Assembly (NCBI GenBank): GCA_025163595.1
Contig: CP104100.1
Location: 372,001 to 436,000, forward strand
From: Phaeobacter sp. G2
GTDB lineage: Bacteria; Pseudomonadota; Alphaproteobacteria; Rhodobacterales; Rhodobacteraceae
Length of the DNA: 64,000 bases
Direction: 5' to 3'
The notes beneath the pieces were generated by a model. That model had not been told where the DNA came from. It searched no databases and saw only the letters and a list, made by a program, of their open reading frames with translations. Below are positions 52,360-61,018 of the stretch, in pieces. The first letter of the stretch is position 1. Each line of letters starts with the position of its first letter. Both the position numbers and the translations under genes were made by a program.

Positions 52360-55182
52360 TTAATGCGCTTCAGCCCAGTTGCTGCCCTGACCTGCGTCGA
52401 CGCTGAGTTTCACGTCCAGATGCACGGCTGGGTCTGCGGCATTTTCCATCACTTGGCGGGCCGTTTCGATGGTCTCTTCAACCGCAGCCTGCGGCACTTC
52501 GAACAGCAGTTCATCATGGACCTGCAACAACATCCGGGCGGGCAGATGGGCGATGGCCTGTGGCATGCGGACCATGGCGCGGCGGATCACATCGGCGGCG
52601 GTACCCTGGATCGGAGCATTGATGGCGGCGCGTTTGGCAAACCCGGCGCGTGGGCCTTTGGCGGCGATCTCTGGCGTGTGGATCTTGCGGCCAAACAGCG
52701 TCTGCACATAGCCGTGCTCTTTGGCAAACTCCACCGTCTGATCCATATAGGCGCGGATGCCGGGGAAGCGTTCAAAGTAGCGGTCGATAAAGCCCTGGGC
52801 CTCGGCCCGGGGGATGCGCAGATTGCGGGCGAGGCCAAAGCCGGAGATGCCGTAGATGACGCCAAAGTTGATTGCCTTGGCCTGGCGGCGAATCTCCGAG
52901 GTCATCTCTTCCATCGGTACGTTGAACATTTCCGACGCGGTCATGGCGTGAATATCCTGACCGGCAGCAAAGGCGGCTTTCAGCGCGTCAATCCCGGCCA
53001 CATGGGCCAGAATGCGCAGCTCGATCTGGCTATAGTCGAGCGACAAGAGCACATTGCCCTCTTCTGCGACAAAGGCCTCGCGGATGCGACGGCCTTCCTC
53101 GGAGCGCACAGGAATATTCTGCAGGTTCGGATCAGAGGAGGCCATGCGGCCGGTGTTGGCCCCGGTCTGGATATAGGAGGTATGCACCCGGCCAGTATCC
53201 GGGTTGATATGGTCCTGCAGCGCGTCCGTATAGGTGGATTTCAGCTTGCTCAGCTGGCGCCAGTCCAGCACCAGAGCGGGCAGCGCGTGTTCGGTGGCCA
53301 GATCCTCGAGGATATCGGCGCCGGTTGCATAGGCGCCGGTCTTGCCCTTTTTGCCGCCGGGCAGCTCCAGCTTGTCAAACAGGATCTCACCCAGCTGTTT
53401 GGGGGAACCGACGTTGAAAGACTGGCCCGCCAGGCTGTGGATCTCATCCTCCAGCCCGGCCATTTTCTGGGCAAAGGCGTTGGACATGCGGCTCAGCGTG
53501 TCGCGGTCCACCTTGATGCCGTTGCGCTCCATCTCGGCCAGCACCGGCACCAGCGGTCGTTCCAGGGTTTCATAGACGGTGGTCACCTGCCGCTGGTGCA
53601 GTTCCGGTTTGAAATGTTGCCACAGGCGCAGGGTGATATCGGCGTCTTCGGCGGCATAGGGCACTGCATCGGCCATGGGCACCCGGTCAAAGGTGATGGC
53701 GGATTTCCCCGTGCCCAGCAGCGGTTTGATCGGGATCGGTTTGTGATCGAGATAACGCTCCGACAGGATATCCATACCATGGTTATGTTCGCCGGCGTGC
53801 AGCGCATAGGACATCAGCATGGTGTCATCAATCGGGGCCACATCAATGCCATAGCGGTGCAGGATCTTGGCGTCATATTTCATGTTCTGGCCGATCTTGA
53901 GCACCGCAGGGTCCTCCAGCATCGGCTTGAGCATGGCCAGCGCCTGCTCCAGCGGCATCTGCCCCTCGGCAAGGCCCTCACCGCCAAAGAGATCATCGCC
54001 GCCCTGTTTATGGGCCAGCGGAATATAGCAGGCCTCGCCAGGATCAACGCAGAGCGACACCCCAACCAGATCCACCACCATGGCATCCAGCCCGGTGGTT
54101 TCGGTATCCACCGCCACATAGCCGCGCTCATAGATCCGGTCGATCCAGCCCTGCAGCCCAGCCACGTCGCCAAGGCATTCATATTTTTCAGCATCAAAGG
54201 CCACGGCTGCGGCGACTTCGGTCGCGGCAGTGGCGCCTGCAGCACTGGCTTCGGGGAGGGCGGGGGCGTCAATCCCCATCTGTTCCGCCATGCGTTTGGC
54301 CAGGGTGCGGAATTCCATCAGTCCCAGGAATTCCATCAACACCTCGGCATCGGGTTCCAGCACCTCTAGGTCTTCGAGGGAGAAATCCAGCTCCATTGTG
54401 CAATCCAGCTGCACCAGCTGTTTGGACATCTCGATCTGCGCGCGGTTATCGATCAGGGTCTGGCGACGCTTGGGCTGTTTGATCTCTTCGGCGCGGTCCA
54501 GCAATTCTTCGAGCGAGCCATATTCGTTGATCAAAAGCGCCGCGGTCTTGATGCCAATGCCGGGGGCGCCGGGCACATTGTCGACGCTATCGCCGGCCAG
54601 CGCCTGCACATCCACCACCCGGTCGGGGCCAACGCCAAATTTCTCTACCACGCCATCGCTGTCGATGCGCTTGTTTTTCATCGCGTCCAGCATTTCAACG
54701 CCGCCGCCCACCAGCTGCATCAGATCCTTGTCTGACGAAATGATGGTGCAGCGCCCGCCAGCATCACGCGCCTGATGGGCAAGGGTGGCGATGATATCGT
54801 CGGCCTCAAAGCCTTCGACCTCTTTGCAGGCGATATTGAAGGCGCGGGTGGCATCGCGGGTCAGCGGGAACTGGGGGCGCAGATCCTCGGGCGCCGGCGG
54901 GCGGTTGGCCTTGTAGAGATCATACATGTCATTACGGAAGCTTTTGCCGGAATGATCAAAGATCACCGCCACATGGGTGGGGGCATCCGGGCCGGTGTTG
55001 GCCTCGACATAGCGGTGCAGCATGTTGCAAAAGCCGGCAACGGCGCCGATGGGCAGCCCATCTGATTTGCGCGTCAGCGGCGGCAGCGCGTGATAGGCCC
55101 GAAAGATAAAGGCAGAGCCATCAATCAAATGCAGATGGCATCCTTTGCCGAATTTGGCCTGGCCAAGTGTACTTTCGCTCAT
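52360..55182 (-). CDS. polA: DNA polymerase I
   Basis: A 940-residue replicative-repair polymerase. The N-terminal 5'-3' exonuclease starts LIDGSAFIFRAYHALP and keeps the metal-site acidic residues. The 3'-5' exonuclease keeps VAVDTETTGL, the YALHAGEHNHGMD segment and YAAEDAD, so proofreading looks active. The polymerase motifs are LDYSQIELRILAHVAG (motif A), KAINFGVIYGISGFGL (motif B region) and LLQVHDELLFEV (motif C). The ATG at 55182 has GGAG upstream. All three domains are complete. The roughly 240 bp on its 5' side separate it from a broken gene. Confidence 0.97.
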   Translation of the reverse strand: MSESTLGQAKFGKGCHLHLIDGSAFIFRAYHALPPLTRKSDGLPIGAVAGFCNMLHRYVEANTGPDAPTHVAVIFDHSGKSFRNDMYDLYKANRPPAPEDLRPQFPLTRDATRAFNIACKEVEGFEADDIIATLAHQARDAGGRCTIISSDKDLMQLVGGGVEMLDAMKNKRIDSDGVVEKFGVGPDRVVDVQALAGDSVDNVPGAPGIGIKTAALLINEYGSLEELLDRAEEIKQPKRRQTLIDNRAQIEMSKQLVQLDCTMELDFSLEDLEVLEPDAEVLMEFLGLMEFRTLAKRMAEQMGIDAPALPEASAAGATAATEVAAAVAFDAEKYECLGDVAGLQGWIDRIYERGYVAVDTETTGLDAMVVDLVGVSLCVDPGEACYIPLAHKQGGDDLFGGEGLAEGQMPLEQALAMLKPMLEDPAVLKIGQNMKYDAKILHRYGIDVAPIDDTMLMSYALHAGEHNHGMDILSERYLDHKPIPIKPLLGTGKSAITFDRVPMADAVPYAAEDADITLRLWQHFKPELHQRQVTTVYETLERPLVPVLAEMERNGIKVDRDTLSRMSNAFAQKMAGLEDEIHSLAGQSFNVGSPKQLGEILFDKLELPGGKKGKTGAYATGADILEDLATEHALPALVLDWRQLSKLKSTYTDALQDHINPDTGRVHTSYIQTGANTGRMASSDPNLQNIPVRSEEGRRIREAFVAEEGNVLLSLDYSQIELRILAHVAGIDALKAAFAAGQDIHAMTASEMFNVPMEEMTSEIRRQAKAINFGVIYGISGFGLARNLRIPRAEAQGFIDRYFERFPGIRAYMDQTVEFAKEHGYVQTLFGRKIHTPEIAAKGPRAGFAKRAAINAPIQGTAADVIRRAMVRMPQAIAHLPARMLLQVHDELLFEVPQAAVEETIETARQVMENAADPAVHLDVKLSVDAGQGSNWAEAH

Positions 55183-55422
55183 GGGCTGATGCTCCGGCTG
55201 TTGCGCGTTTGTCCCGTTATCGGTGATCGCGCGGCAGAGGGCAATTGCCCATTCCGGCAGGATTTGCGGTAGGCGATGCGATTGGCGTAATACAGGGCAG
55301 CAGCCCGTGGCTGTTGGTCAGGTCACAGAGCCGTTATTGGGTTTCACAGCAGTAGATTTTCCCGATTGATCTCGAATAAAGCTATCAACAAAAACGGAAT
55401 ACTCTTTGAAAGGATTTATAAA

Positions 55423-55965
55423 GTGAAAGCCCTGATTTTGGCCTTGTCTACGCTGTCTTCCCTGGTTTTTAGCACATCGCGCGCCCATGCCGACTATTTT
55501 GAGCACGGCAACTGGGCGACGGTCAAAATAGGCCAGGTGTGCTATGTCTAAGCGCTGAGATCAGCCAAGGATACCTCTGGTACCTTGATCTTTGGCTTCC
55601 TGGAAAAGGGCTACAACGCCAGTTTTGAGTATCGCTATACCCCCTACCCGGGGGAGACCGGTTCGCCCTGGGACCAGGAGGATTATGTCGTCCTGTCCGT
55701 TGATGGCAGCGAGTCCTGGCTTGGTGATGAAATGACCACCGGTTTGGATTCCCATGGCGATTTTGCCAGTCTGACGGCAGGGTTTGTGCCCGAGATGATC
55801 GCGATGATCCGGGCGGCGACCAGCAACGTCGAAGTGGCCTTTGATCGTGAAAAACTGGGGGAACGTTGGGTCTATGGGCTGTTTTCGGCCACCGGGTTTT
55901 CCGCCACTGTTGTCAAGGCTGGTGAGTGGTGCCAGTTCGATCCTGCCAATTTGCCCGCGTCGTGA
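55423..55965 (+). pseudogene. Secreted-protein gene with an in-frame TAA stop
   Basis: A single reading frame runs from GTG 55423 (GAAAGG upstream) to 55965, broken only by TAA at 55549-55551. The first 42 codons encode a good signal peptide (MKALILALSTLSSLVFSTSRAHA) and DYFEHGNWATVKIGQVCYV. After the stop, the same frame continues ALRSAKDTSGTLIFGFLEKG and so on to EWCQFDPANLPAS, with a second cysteine. The mature protein would be about 157 residues. The overall layout reminds me of small exported alphaproteobacterial proteins such as invasion-associated-locus-B relatives, but I do not recognise the family firmly. One base change accounts for the break; sequencing error or stop read-through are alternatives. 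Confidence 0.7.
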
Positions 55966-55974
55966 CTTCCAGGC

Positions 55975-56655
55975 TCAGTCTGGTCCGGCAAACAGCCAAT
56001 GGGACAGGCTGACGGAATAGGGCAAGGGGGTCCAGAGACCAAAACGGCGACCCGAGGCCCGGATCATGCGTGAGACCCAGGTATTGCAGGTGCGCAAGAG
56101 GTGAAACCGCCCCTTGGCGGCATAAAAGCGATCCCCCGGGGTGAACCCAGGGAGATTGAGGCTCTGCACCGGGCCGGTCACGGGCCGGTCGAAACTATCG
56201 GCAATGGCGGCTAGGAAGGCTGCATATTCCGCCTCGTCAAAGTTGATGCTGCGCAGGTCGGGCAAAGTGTTCAGCGGCCCCAGCACCTCTGCGCGCAACA
56301 CAGAGCGGTCACCAATGGCGGCATTTAGCAGGGTTGTCGGGGTCAGGTCGTGATAGTCTGTCGCGGTGTAAAAGCCACGGGCGCCCCAGCCAATCACCAG
56401 CCAGCGTGCGTCTGGGTGGCCCACCGGTAATCCGCTGGCCTCCAGAAACTGAAACTGCGCCCGTGTGGCGTCATCCAGCGGCAGCAGAAAATCATAGTGA
56501 ATTGGCCCGGCAACCAGTCGCACCTGATGGCTGGGTGCCGTTTCTGCTGTCTTGGCTGGTCCAGAGGGAATCGCGGCGCCGACAACGGCTGCGAAGCAAT
56601 AGGCGCAGACCAACCCAAGTGGCAAAAGCAGGGCTCTTGCCAGCCAGGAGATCAC
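55975..56655 (-). CDS. DUF2459 (TIGR02117) family protein
   Basis: A 226-residue protein with an N-terminal membrane anchor or signal (LARALLLPLGLVCAYCFAAVVGAAIP). The segments PIHYDFLLPL, WLVIGWGARGFY, the internal LNLPGFTPGDRFYAAKGRFHLLRTCNTWV and LWTPLPYSVS match the DUF2459 family of unknown function. The GTG start overlaps the zinc-finger gene's TGA as GTGA, so the two are co-translated. Confidence 0.9.
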   Translation of the reverse strand: MISWLARALLLPLGLVCAYCFAAVVGAAIPSGPAKTAETAPSHQVRLVAGPIHYDFLLPLDDATRAQFQFLEASGLPVGHPDARWLVIGWGARGFYTATDYHDLTPTTLLNAAIGDRSVLRAEVLGPLNTLPDLRSINFDEAEYAAFLAAIADSFDRPVTGPVQSLNLPGFTPGDRFYAAKGRFHLLRTCNTWVSRMIRASGRRFGLWTPLPYSVSLSHWLFAGPD

Positions 56656-56834
56656 GCAGCGGAGTCTACATGATCCTTATGGATGTATTTGCAGTCGCAA
56701 TAGGGGCATTCGACAAAGCCGTCGCCTTCGGGGATCTGCAGGTAGACCCGGGGATGACCCAGCGCGCCTTCGCCGCCATCGCAGGCAACGCGGTAGGTTT
56801 CAACGATCTTGGTTTCGGGCGCTTCAATAGTCAT
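56652..56834 (-). CDS. Small zinc-finger protein, NDUFS6-like
   Basis: A 60-residue protein with Cys18, His27, Cys43 and Cys46 (CPYC) arranged as in the C-terminal zinc domain of the complex I accessory subunit NDUFS6 and its alphaproteobacterial homologues. The ATG at 56834 is followed by the whole conserved region; the upstream in-frame extension looks non-coding. It ends overlapping the DUF2459 start. A role in NADH dehydrogenase assembly is inferred from the mitochondrial relative. Confidence 0.9.
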   Translation of the reverse strand: MTIEAPETKIVETYRVACDGGEGALGHPRVYLQIPEGDGFVECPYCDCKYIHKDHVDSAA

Positions 56835-56916
56835 CGCTGGCGGTCCTTTTGAATTTCGGCTAGGCGCATGGGTGAACCATGTATGTCTGATGCCAAAACC
56901 GGGGGCAAGTACTGCT

Positions 56917-57846
56917 ATGAGAGATGATGCAATCCGTATCGAAAGCTTGCGCAAAACCTACATAGGCGCCAAGGGCCAACCGGAAAAGCAGGCCCTGAAA
57001 GGCATCGACCTGACCATTCCGCGCGGATCTGTCTTTGGCCTGCTGGGGCCCAATGGGGCCGGTAAGTCCACCATGATCAACATCATGGCCGGTCTGGTGC
57101 GCAAGACTTCGGGCCGGGTGACGATCTGGGGGTTTGATCAGGACACCAACCCCCGCCAAAGCCGCGCCGCCATTGGAGTGATGCCGCAGGAGCTGAACCT
57201 GGATCCCTTCTTTACCCCGCGCGGCGCGCTGGAGGTGCAGGCCGGGTTGTATGGCGTGCCAAAACAGCAGCGCCGCAGCGATGAAATCCTCGAGATGGTG
57301 GGGCTGACGGACAAGGCCCATGCCTATGCGCGCACCCTGTCGGGGGGCATGCGGCGGCGGCTCTTGCTGGGCAAGGCGCTGGTGCATCACCCGCATATTC
57401 TGGTGCTGGATGAACCCACCGCCGGGGTGGATATCGGGCTGCGCCAGATGTTGTGGGAAAACATTCGCAAGCTGAACCAGCAGGGCATGACCATTATCCT
57501 GACCACCCATTACCTGGAAGAGGCCGAAGAGATGTGCGACGAGATCGCCATCATCGACAAGGGCGAAGTGGTGGCACGCGACAGCACCGCCAATCTGTTA
57601 GGACGGCTGGATGCGAAATCCATGGTGGTGCATCCCGCCAGCCCGGTTGAAACCCTGCCGCAGGGCGCCGGCATCACCGCCGATCTGCGCGACGATGGCG
57701 CGGTTCTGCTGCGCTATCACGGCAATACAACCAGCGCCGAAGAGGTGCTGGCCGCCGTCCATGCCGCCGGCATTTCGATCCGCGACGTCAAAACCGCTGA
57801 GGCGGATCTGGAGGATGTTTTCCTGGCGCTAACGAAGTCTGGTTGA
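56917..57846 (+). CDS. ABC transporter ATP-binding protein without adjacent permease
   Basis: A 309-residue ATPase of the multidrug/CcmA-type exporter class. Walker A GPNGAGKST, signature LSGGMRRRLLLGKAL and Walker B ILVLDEPTAGVD are intact, and the C-terminal domain (about 215-309) follows the fold. The ATG at 56917 has GGGGG 11 bases upstream; an ATG at 56890 is also in frame. The usual partner permease gene is not found next to it: 205 bp of gene-free DNA and then the minus-strand RTX gene follow. It may pair with a distant permease or have lost its partner. Confidence 0.92.
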   Translation: MRDDAIRIESLRKTYIGAKGQPEKQALKGIDLTIPRGSVFGLLGPNGAGKSTMINIMAGLVRKTSGRVTIWGFDQDTNPRQSRAAIGVMPQELNLDPFFTPRGALEVQAGLYGVPKQQRRSDEILEMVGLTDKAHAYARTLSGGMRRRLLLGKALVHHPHILVLDEPTAGVDIGLRQMLWENIRKLNQQGMTIILTTHYLEEAEEMCDEIAIIDKGEVVARDSTANLLGRLDAKSMVVHPASPVETLPQGAGITADLRDDGAVLLRYHGNTTSAEEVLAAVHAAGISIRDVKTAEADLEDVFLALTKSG

Positions 57847-58051
57847 ACGGGACCAGTTGCAGCCCTTTCACGACATTCGTATGAGACACAGCGATGGACT
57901 TGCTGCAGGCGCGAAGGCTTGTAGCCATTTTCACCGAATCAGACATTCAGCTTGGCAAGATCGTCCAAGGTGATGCTGCGCCTGGCGGAAAAGTCAGCGA
58001 GGCGCAGTTTCCTAAGTTTGTATAACCTACAATCAATCACAAAGCTGGAAT

Positions 58052-59710
58052 TCAAAAAACTGAGAGGGCACTTTCAAGCGTGTCCCAATCTGTATAGCCG
58101 GTCAATGTAAGTGTGTTCCCACCCTCGAAGTCAAAGACCAAGTTTCCGTTTTCGATTTCCGCAAACTGCATGATTTCATCGGAAGTAAGATTACCATTTT
58201 GCCAAAGACTATCGTCAAGCCGAATTAAATCGTTGTCAAAATCAGTGATTGTGTCATGACCTCTCCCGAATACAAACACATCCGCTCCGGCACCGCCCTG
58301 CAAAATGTCATCACCAGCTTGACCGTTCAAAAAGTCTCTACCTCGGCCTCCACGGATTACGTCGTCGCCGCTGCCACCCAAAATTTTGTCATTTTGGTTC
58401 CCTCCGAGCAGGCGGTCAGAGCCGGAATGGCCTTTAAGTGTGTCTTGACCATGTCCACCTATCAGTCTGTCGTTGCCCGCGTAGCCTAGAATTTTATCAT
58501 CACCTCGCATCGCCTCCAGTCGGTCACGAAACCTGGTCCCCGACAAAACGTCGTCCCCACTACTTCCCAAGTCCGGTGTCAAGACTAGCCTTGTCTCGAT
58601 CTGACCTGTGAAGGTGTTCCTATCATAATCTTGCCAGCTTACAGAGAGAACACCCTCGGAGAGTTCAATCACTTTCGGCCTTGCTTCAAGGTCTTCGCTC
58701 CCCTGTGAAAGGGTGGTCTCATCGCCGATTTGCTCGCCACTAGCCGAAAACCGTTGCGCCATAACTACGCTCGTCTCTTCCGAAGTGACATCGACCCAGA
58801 CCACAAGAAACCCGCCGTCTGAGAGAGCTGTTACTTCTGGGGCATATTGATCGCCTAGGGTTTGCGTATGGACCTGAAACTCGCTGCCGACCGGGCTACC
58901 GTCTGGACCGATGATGCGGGCATAAACCCCTTTGTCACTCCCATCTTGGCCTTCTGAATCCCAGGCGAGCAGGATATTTCCGTTTTTCAAACGGGCGATG
59001 GTCGGGTTGGTCTGGCTGAAATGCCAGTACTGGTTGACCTGAAACTCATTGGTGCGTGGAGATCCATCTGGATCATAAAGGCGCAGCATTATGGCATAAA
59101 AGCTACCATCCACCTCTCGTGACCGCCAAGTTACGGCAAAACCGCCATCCTCAAGAGAGGTCACCTCACCGAATGACTGGAAGCTTTCGGTGGTCTGGTT
59201 TATGCGAAAATCATTTCCGCGGGGAGTCCCATCAGCATCAAAGACGCGGGCATGACAACTAAAATAGGATCCGTCCCGACCAAGTCCGGTGTAGGAAACC
59301 ACATATCCGCCGTCTGTCAGAGCAGTGATTTCCGGAGCGATACTGGTGTGACTAGAGTTCCCATAAACTGTAAACTCATCGCCGATGGGGGTGCCGTCGG
59401 CAGAAAACCTTTGTGCATTAATCGATGCATTGGTTGCTGTTTGCAACGAAGTGTAAGTGATGACAAAGCTGCCGTCCGCCAAAGTAGTAACTGCAGGGCG
59501 ATTTTCGTCATTTGTGCTGCTGCTTACATCAAAAACCTCGGACTTTGGCTTCCCATTTTCTCCAATAATCTGGGCTCTGGTAACGCTGTCACTCCCACAC
59601 CACGTTAGGATGTAGCCACCGTTTTGTAAGGCCGATACCTCGTGATCGTCTATGACATCACCTGCTCCAAGAACAGCTTGTTCCCGTCCTGATCTTGAAA
59701 TTACTTTCAT
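58052..59710 (-). CDS. RTX calcium-binding secreted protein
   Basis: A 552-residue protein with no N-terminal signal, as expected for type I secretion. Residues about 1-375 contain several roughly 60-residue beta repeats (VDADGTPRGNDF, YDPDGSPRTNEF, IGPDGSPVGSEF with intervening ALTDGGYVVSYT-type strands). Residues about 385-480 carry seven or eight RTX nonapeptides (GGHGQDTLK, GGSGDDVIR, GGAGADVFV). The C-terminal 70 residues end in a typical uncleaved secretion signal. ATG 59710 is used; a TTG is one codon upstream. The gene is clearly richer in A+T than its neighbours (one 60-base line counted at 29 G+C, against 45 in the neighbouring ABC gene), pointing to transfer. No type I exporter is in the window. 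Confidence 0.92.
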   Translation of the reverse strand: MKVISRSGREQAVLGAGDVIDDHEVSALQNGGYILTWCGSDSVTRAQIIGENGKPKSEVFDVSSSTNDENRPAVTTLADGSFVITYTSLQTATNASINAQRFSADGTPIGDEFTVYGNSSHTSIAPEITALTDGGYVVSYTGLGRDGSYFSCHARVFDADGTPRGNDFRINQTTESFQSFGEVTSLEDGGFAVTWRSREVDGSFYAIMLRLYDPDGSPRTNEFQVNQYWHFSQTNPTIARLKNGNILLAWDSEGQDGSDKGVYARIIGPDGSPVGSEFQVHTQTLGDQYAPEVTALSDGGFLVVWVDVTSEETSVVMAQRFSASGEQIGDETTLSQGSEDLEARPKVIELSEGVLSVSWQDYDRNTFTGQIETRLVLTPDLGSSGDDVLSGTRFRDRLEAMRGDDKILGYAGNDRLIGGHGQDTLKGHSGSDRLLGGNQNDKILGGSGDDVIRGGRGRDFLNGQAGDDILQGGAGADVFVFGRGHDTITDFDNDLIRLDDSLWQNGNLTSDEIMQFAEIENGNLVFDFEGGNTLTLTGYTDWDTLESALSVF

Positions 59711-60134
59711 CAAATTGCTATCTCTTCTTTGGTCATTCCAATAGCGGCCAATAGATCACCCTGCGGGGAAAGCCACAACTATTAAGCTGTTGCTTTGGCC
59801 AACTAGCCCGCCATTCGATATAGCGCTTTTTCAATGCCTTAGAAAGTCATTTAGGGCCAACCCTTGTCGTTTCTCCATTTAAGCAAGACATTGGTTTCGG
59901 AATTGTCGACATAGCTTCCCTCCACAACAAATCTCACCAATTACCGCTTCTCGTGCGGCAGCGCAGTGAGTGCAGGCTAAGTTCGCTGGGCAGCACACTG
60001 ACCTTGCAAAGCCCGCTACCTGCGCATTGTTGCCATTGATGTGTTGCCCTGCCCCCGTACGCTAGGGTCGGGGGCGGGCAATCTTCCTTGCCAAATCCTT
60101 GCTCTGTTTCGCGGGCGAAACATTTGCGGCGCTG
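59711..60134. other. Gene-free A+T-richer intergenic stretch
   Basis: About 420 bp between the RTX start and the end of the DUF1203 gene. No ORF of note. It contains the presumed RTX promoter and, at 60046-60079, the hairpin GCCC-GCCCCCG / CGGGGGC-GGGC with a bulged T and an 11-base loop, possibly the DUF1203 terminator though it lacks a U-tract. Confidence 0.6.
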
Positions 60135-60599
60135 TCAGGCCCGGTCGATGCGGGCTTGGTAGCAGTTGTTGCGGGCGGATCGAATATGGACATAGGCGAC
60201 GCGGTCATTTGCAAGAATGGTCCCCGCCTGCTGCATCATCTGCGCCTGCGGGATCACGATGCCGGTGCCGTAAACGATGCGGTCTTCGGTGGTGTAGCCC
60301 TTGATCAGATAGTCGGGGGCGCGTGTCAGCGCCTCGGGGAGCTCAGCGCTGTCGTGGCGGGGGCAGGGGGCGGCACAGAGGAAGATTGGGCCGGTTTCCG
60401 CATAGGGCTGCGCCGTGGCAAAGGGGCGATGGGCCAGGATCAGCATCTCGGCGCCCTTGGGAATATAGCGTAGGCAATGGCGGCAGGGATTTCCGCCACC
60501 GTCCGATGTCACGCGTTCTGGCAGCTGGCCATGGGCGTCCATCCCGCCGTTCTGCAGCTGGCGGGTGATCTCAGTAGGGAGGGCGGTGATTTTGGTCAT
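60135..60599 (-). CDS. DUF1203 domain protein
   Basis: A 154-residue cytosolic protein matching DUF1203. Conserved CRHCLRYIP (cysteine pair), LILAHRPF, GPIFLCAAPC and YLIKGYTTEDRIVYGTG segments are visible; the cysteines suggest metal or thiol chemistry. The ATG at 60599 has AAGGA eight bases upstream. Function is unknown. It is divergent from gpmI with 419 bp between them, part of which holds a partial palindromic element. Confidence 0.9.
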   Translation of the reverse strand: MTKITALPTEITRQLQNGGMDAHGQLPERVTSDGGGNPCRHCLRYIPKGAEMLILAHRPFATAQPYAETGPIFLCAAPCPRHDSAELPEALTRAPDYLIKGYTTEDRIVYGTGIVIPQAQMMQQAGTILANDRVAYVHIRSARNNCYQARIDRA

Positions 60600-60701
60600 C
60601 TGGGGGTCCTTCTTGGAGACGATTGGCTGTGATCCTGGCGTAGATCCCGATCTGCAGGCGACCCGAAACATGCGGGTAATCAGCCGGGGTATTCAAAAGG
60701 G

Positions 60702-60808
60702 GGGGGGCTCCCGCCCGGTGGCAGTGCATCACAGATGCCCAGCCCACCCGTTGGGCCCGGCGCGAAGCGCTCCTGCGGAGGCTCGCGCGCGGCGCCTTGG
60801 GCAGCCAA
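60702..60808. repeat. Palindromic intergenic element, copy C (partial)
   Basis: A diverged, apparently one-ended copy in the gap between the divergent DUF1203 and gpmI genes (60600-61018, which holds no gene). GGGGGGCTCCCGCCC at 60702-60716 is identical to the outer end of copy A. GTTGGGCCCGGCGC starts at 60750, 34 bases further, the same spacing as in copy B. A hairpin (GCGCGAAG...CTCGCGCGC) and a short CCTTGG-GCAG-CCAAGG stem follow. The mirror-image right end is not recognisable; only a GGGGGGCTTTTGCC sequence occurs near 60890. Confidence 0.65.
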
Positions 60809-61018
60809 GGAATATGTAAGCGCAGCGCAGGTCCTGGCTGAGCCTTCGGATATTTTGGTCTCGGATCTGGCCCGCCGGGGGGGGGGCTTTTGCCGTGTCG
60901 GAGCGGATGGTGCGACTGATAACGCCACCTGTGACAGGTTGTCGGTTCACCCCGAGGGGGCAAGCGGTTAGAAGACGGGGACGATCTATTTCACCTGCCC
61001 TTGCTCCGGAGCTTTGAC

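Noticed and set aside
52300..54369. 689-codon open frame on the plus strand opposite polA
   Set aside because: It lies wholly antisense to the fully recognisable polymerase gene and its translation has no family motifs; long antisense frames are normal in high-G+C DNA.
55423..55551. Reading the first segment as a separate small secreted peptide
   Set aside because: The same frame continues immediately after the stop with coherent protein sequence and a good 126-residue domain, so a broken single gene is simpler.
57894..58025. 43-codon plus-strand frame after the ABC ATPase
   Set aside because: Too short, no ribosome-binding site, no recognised similarity, and located in an A+T-richer junction; chance is likely.
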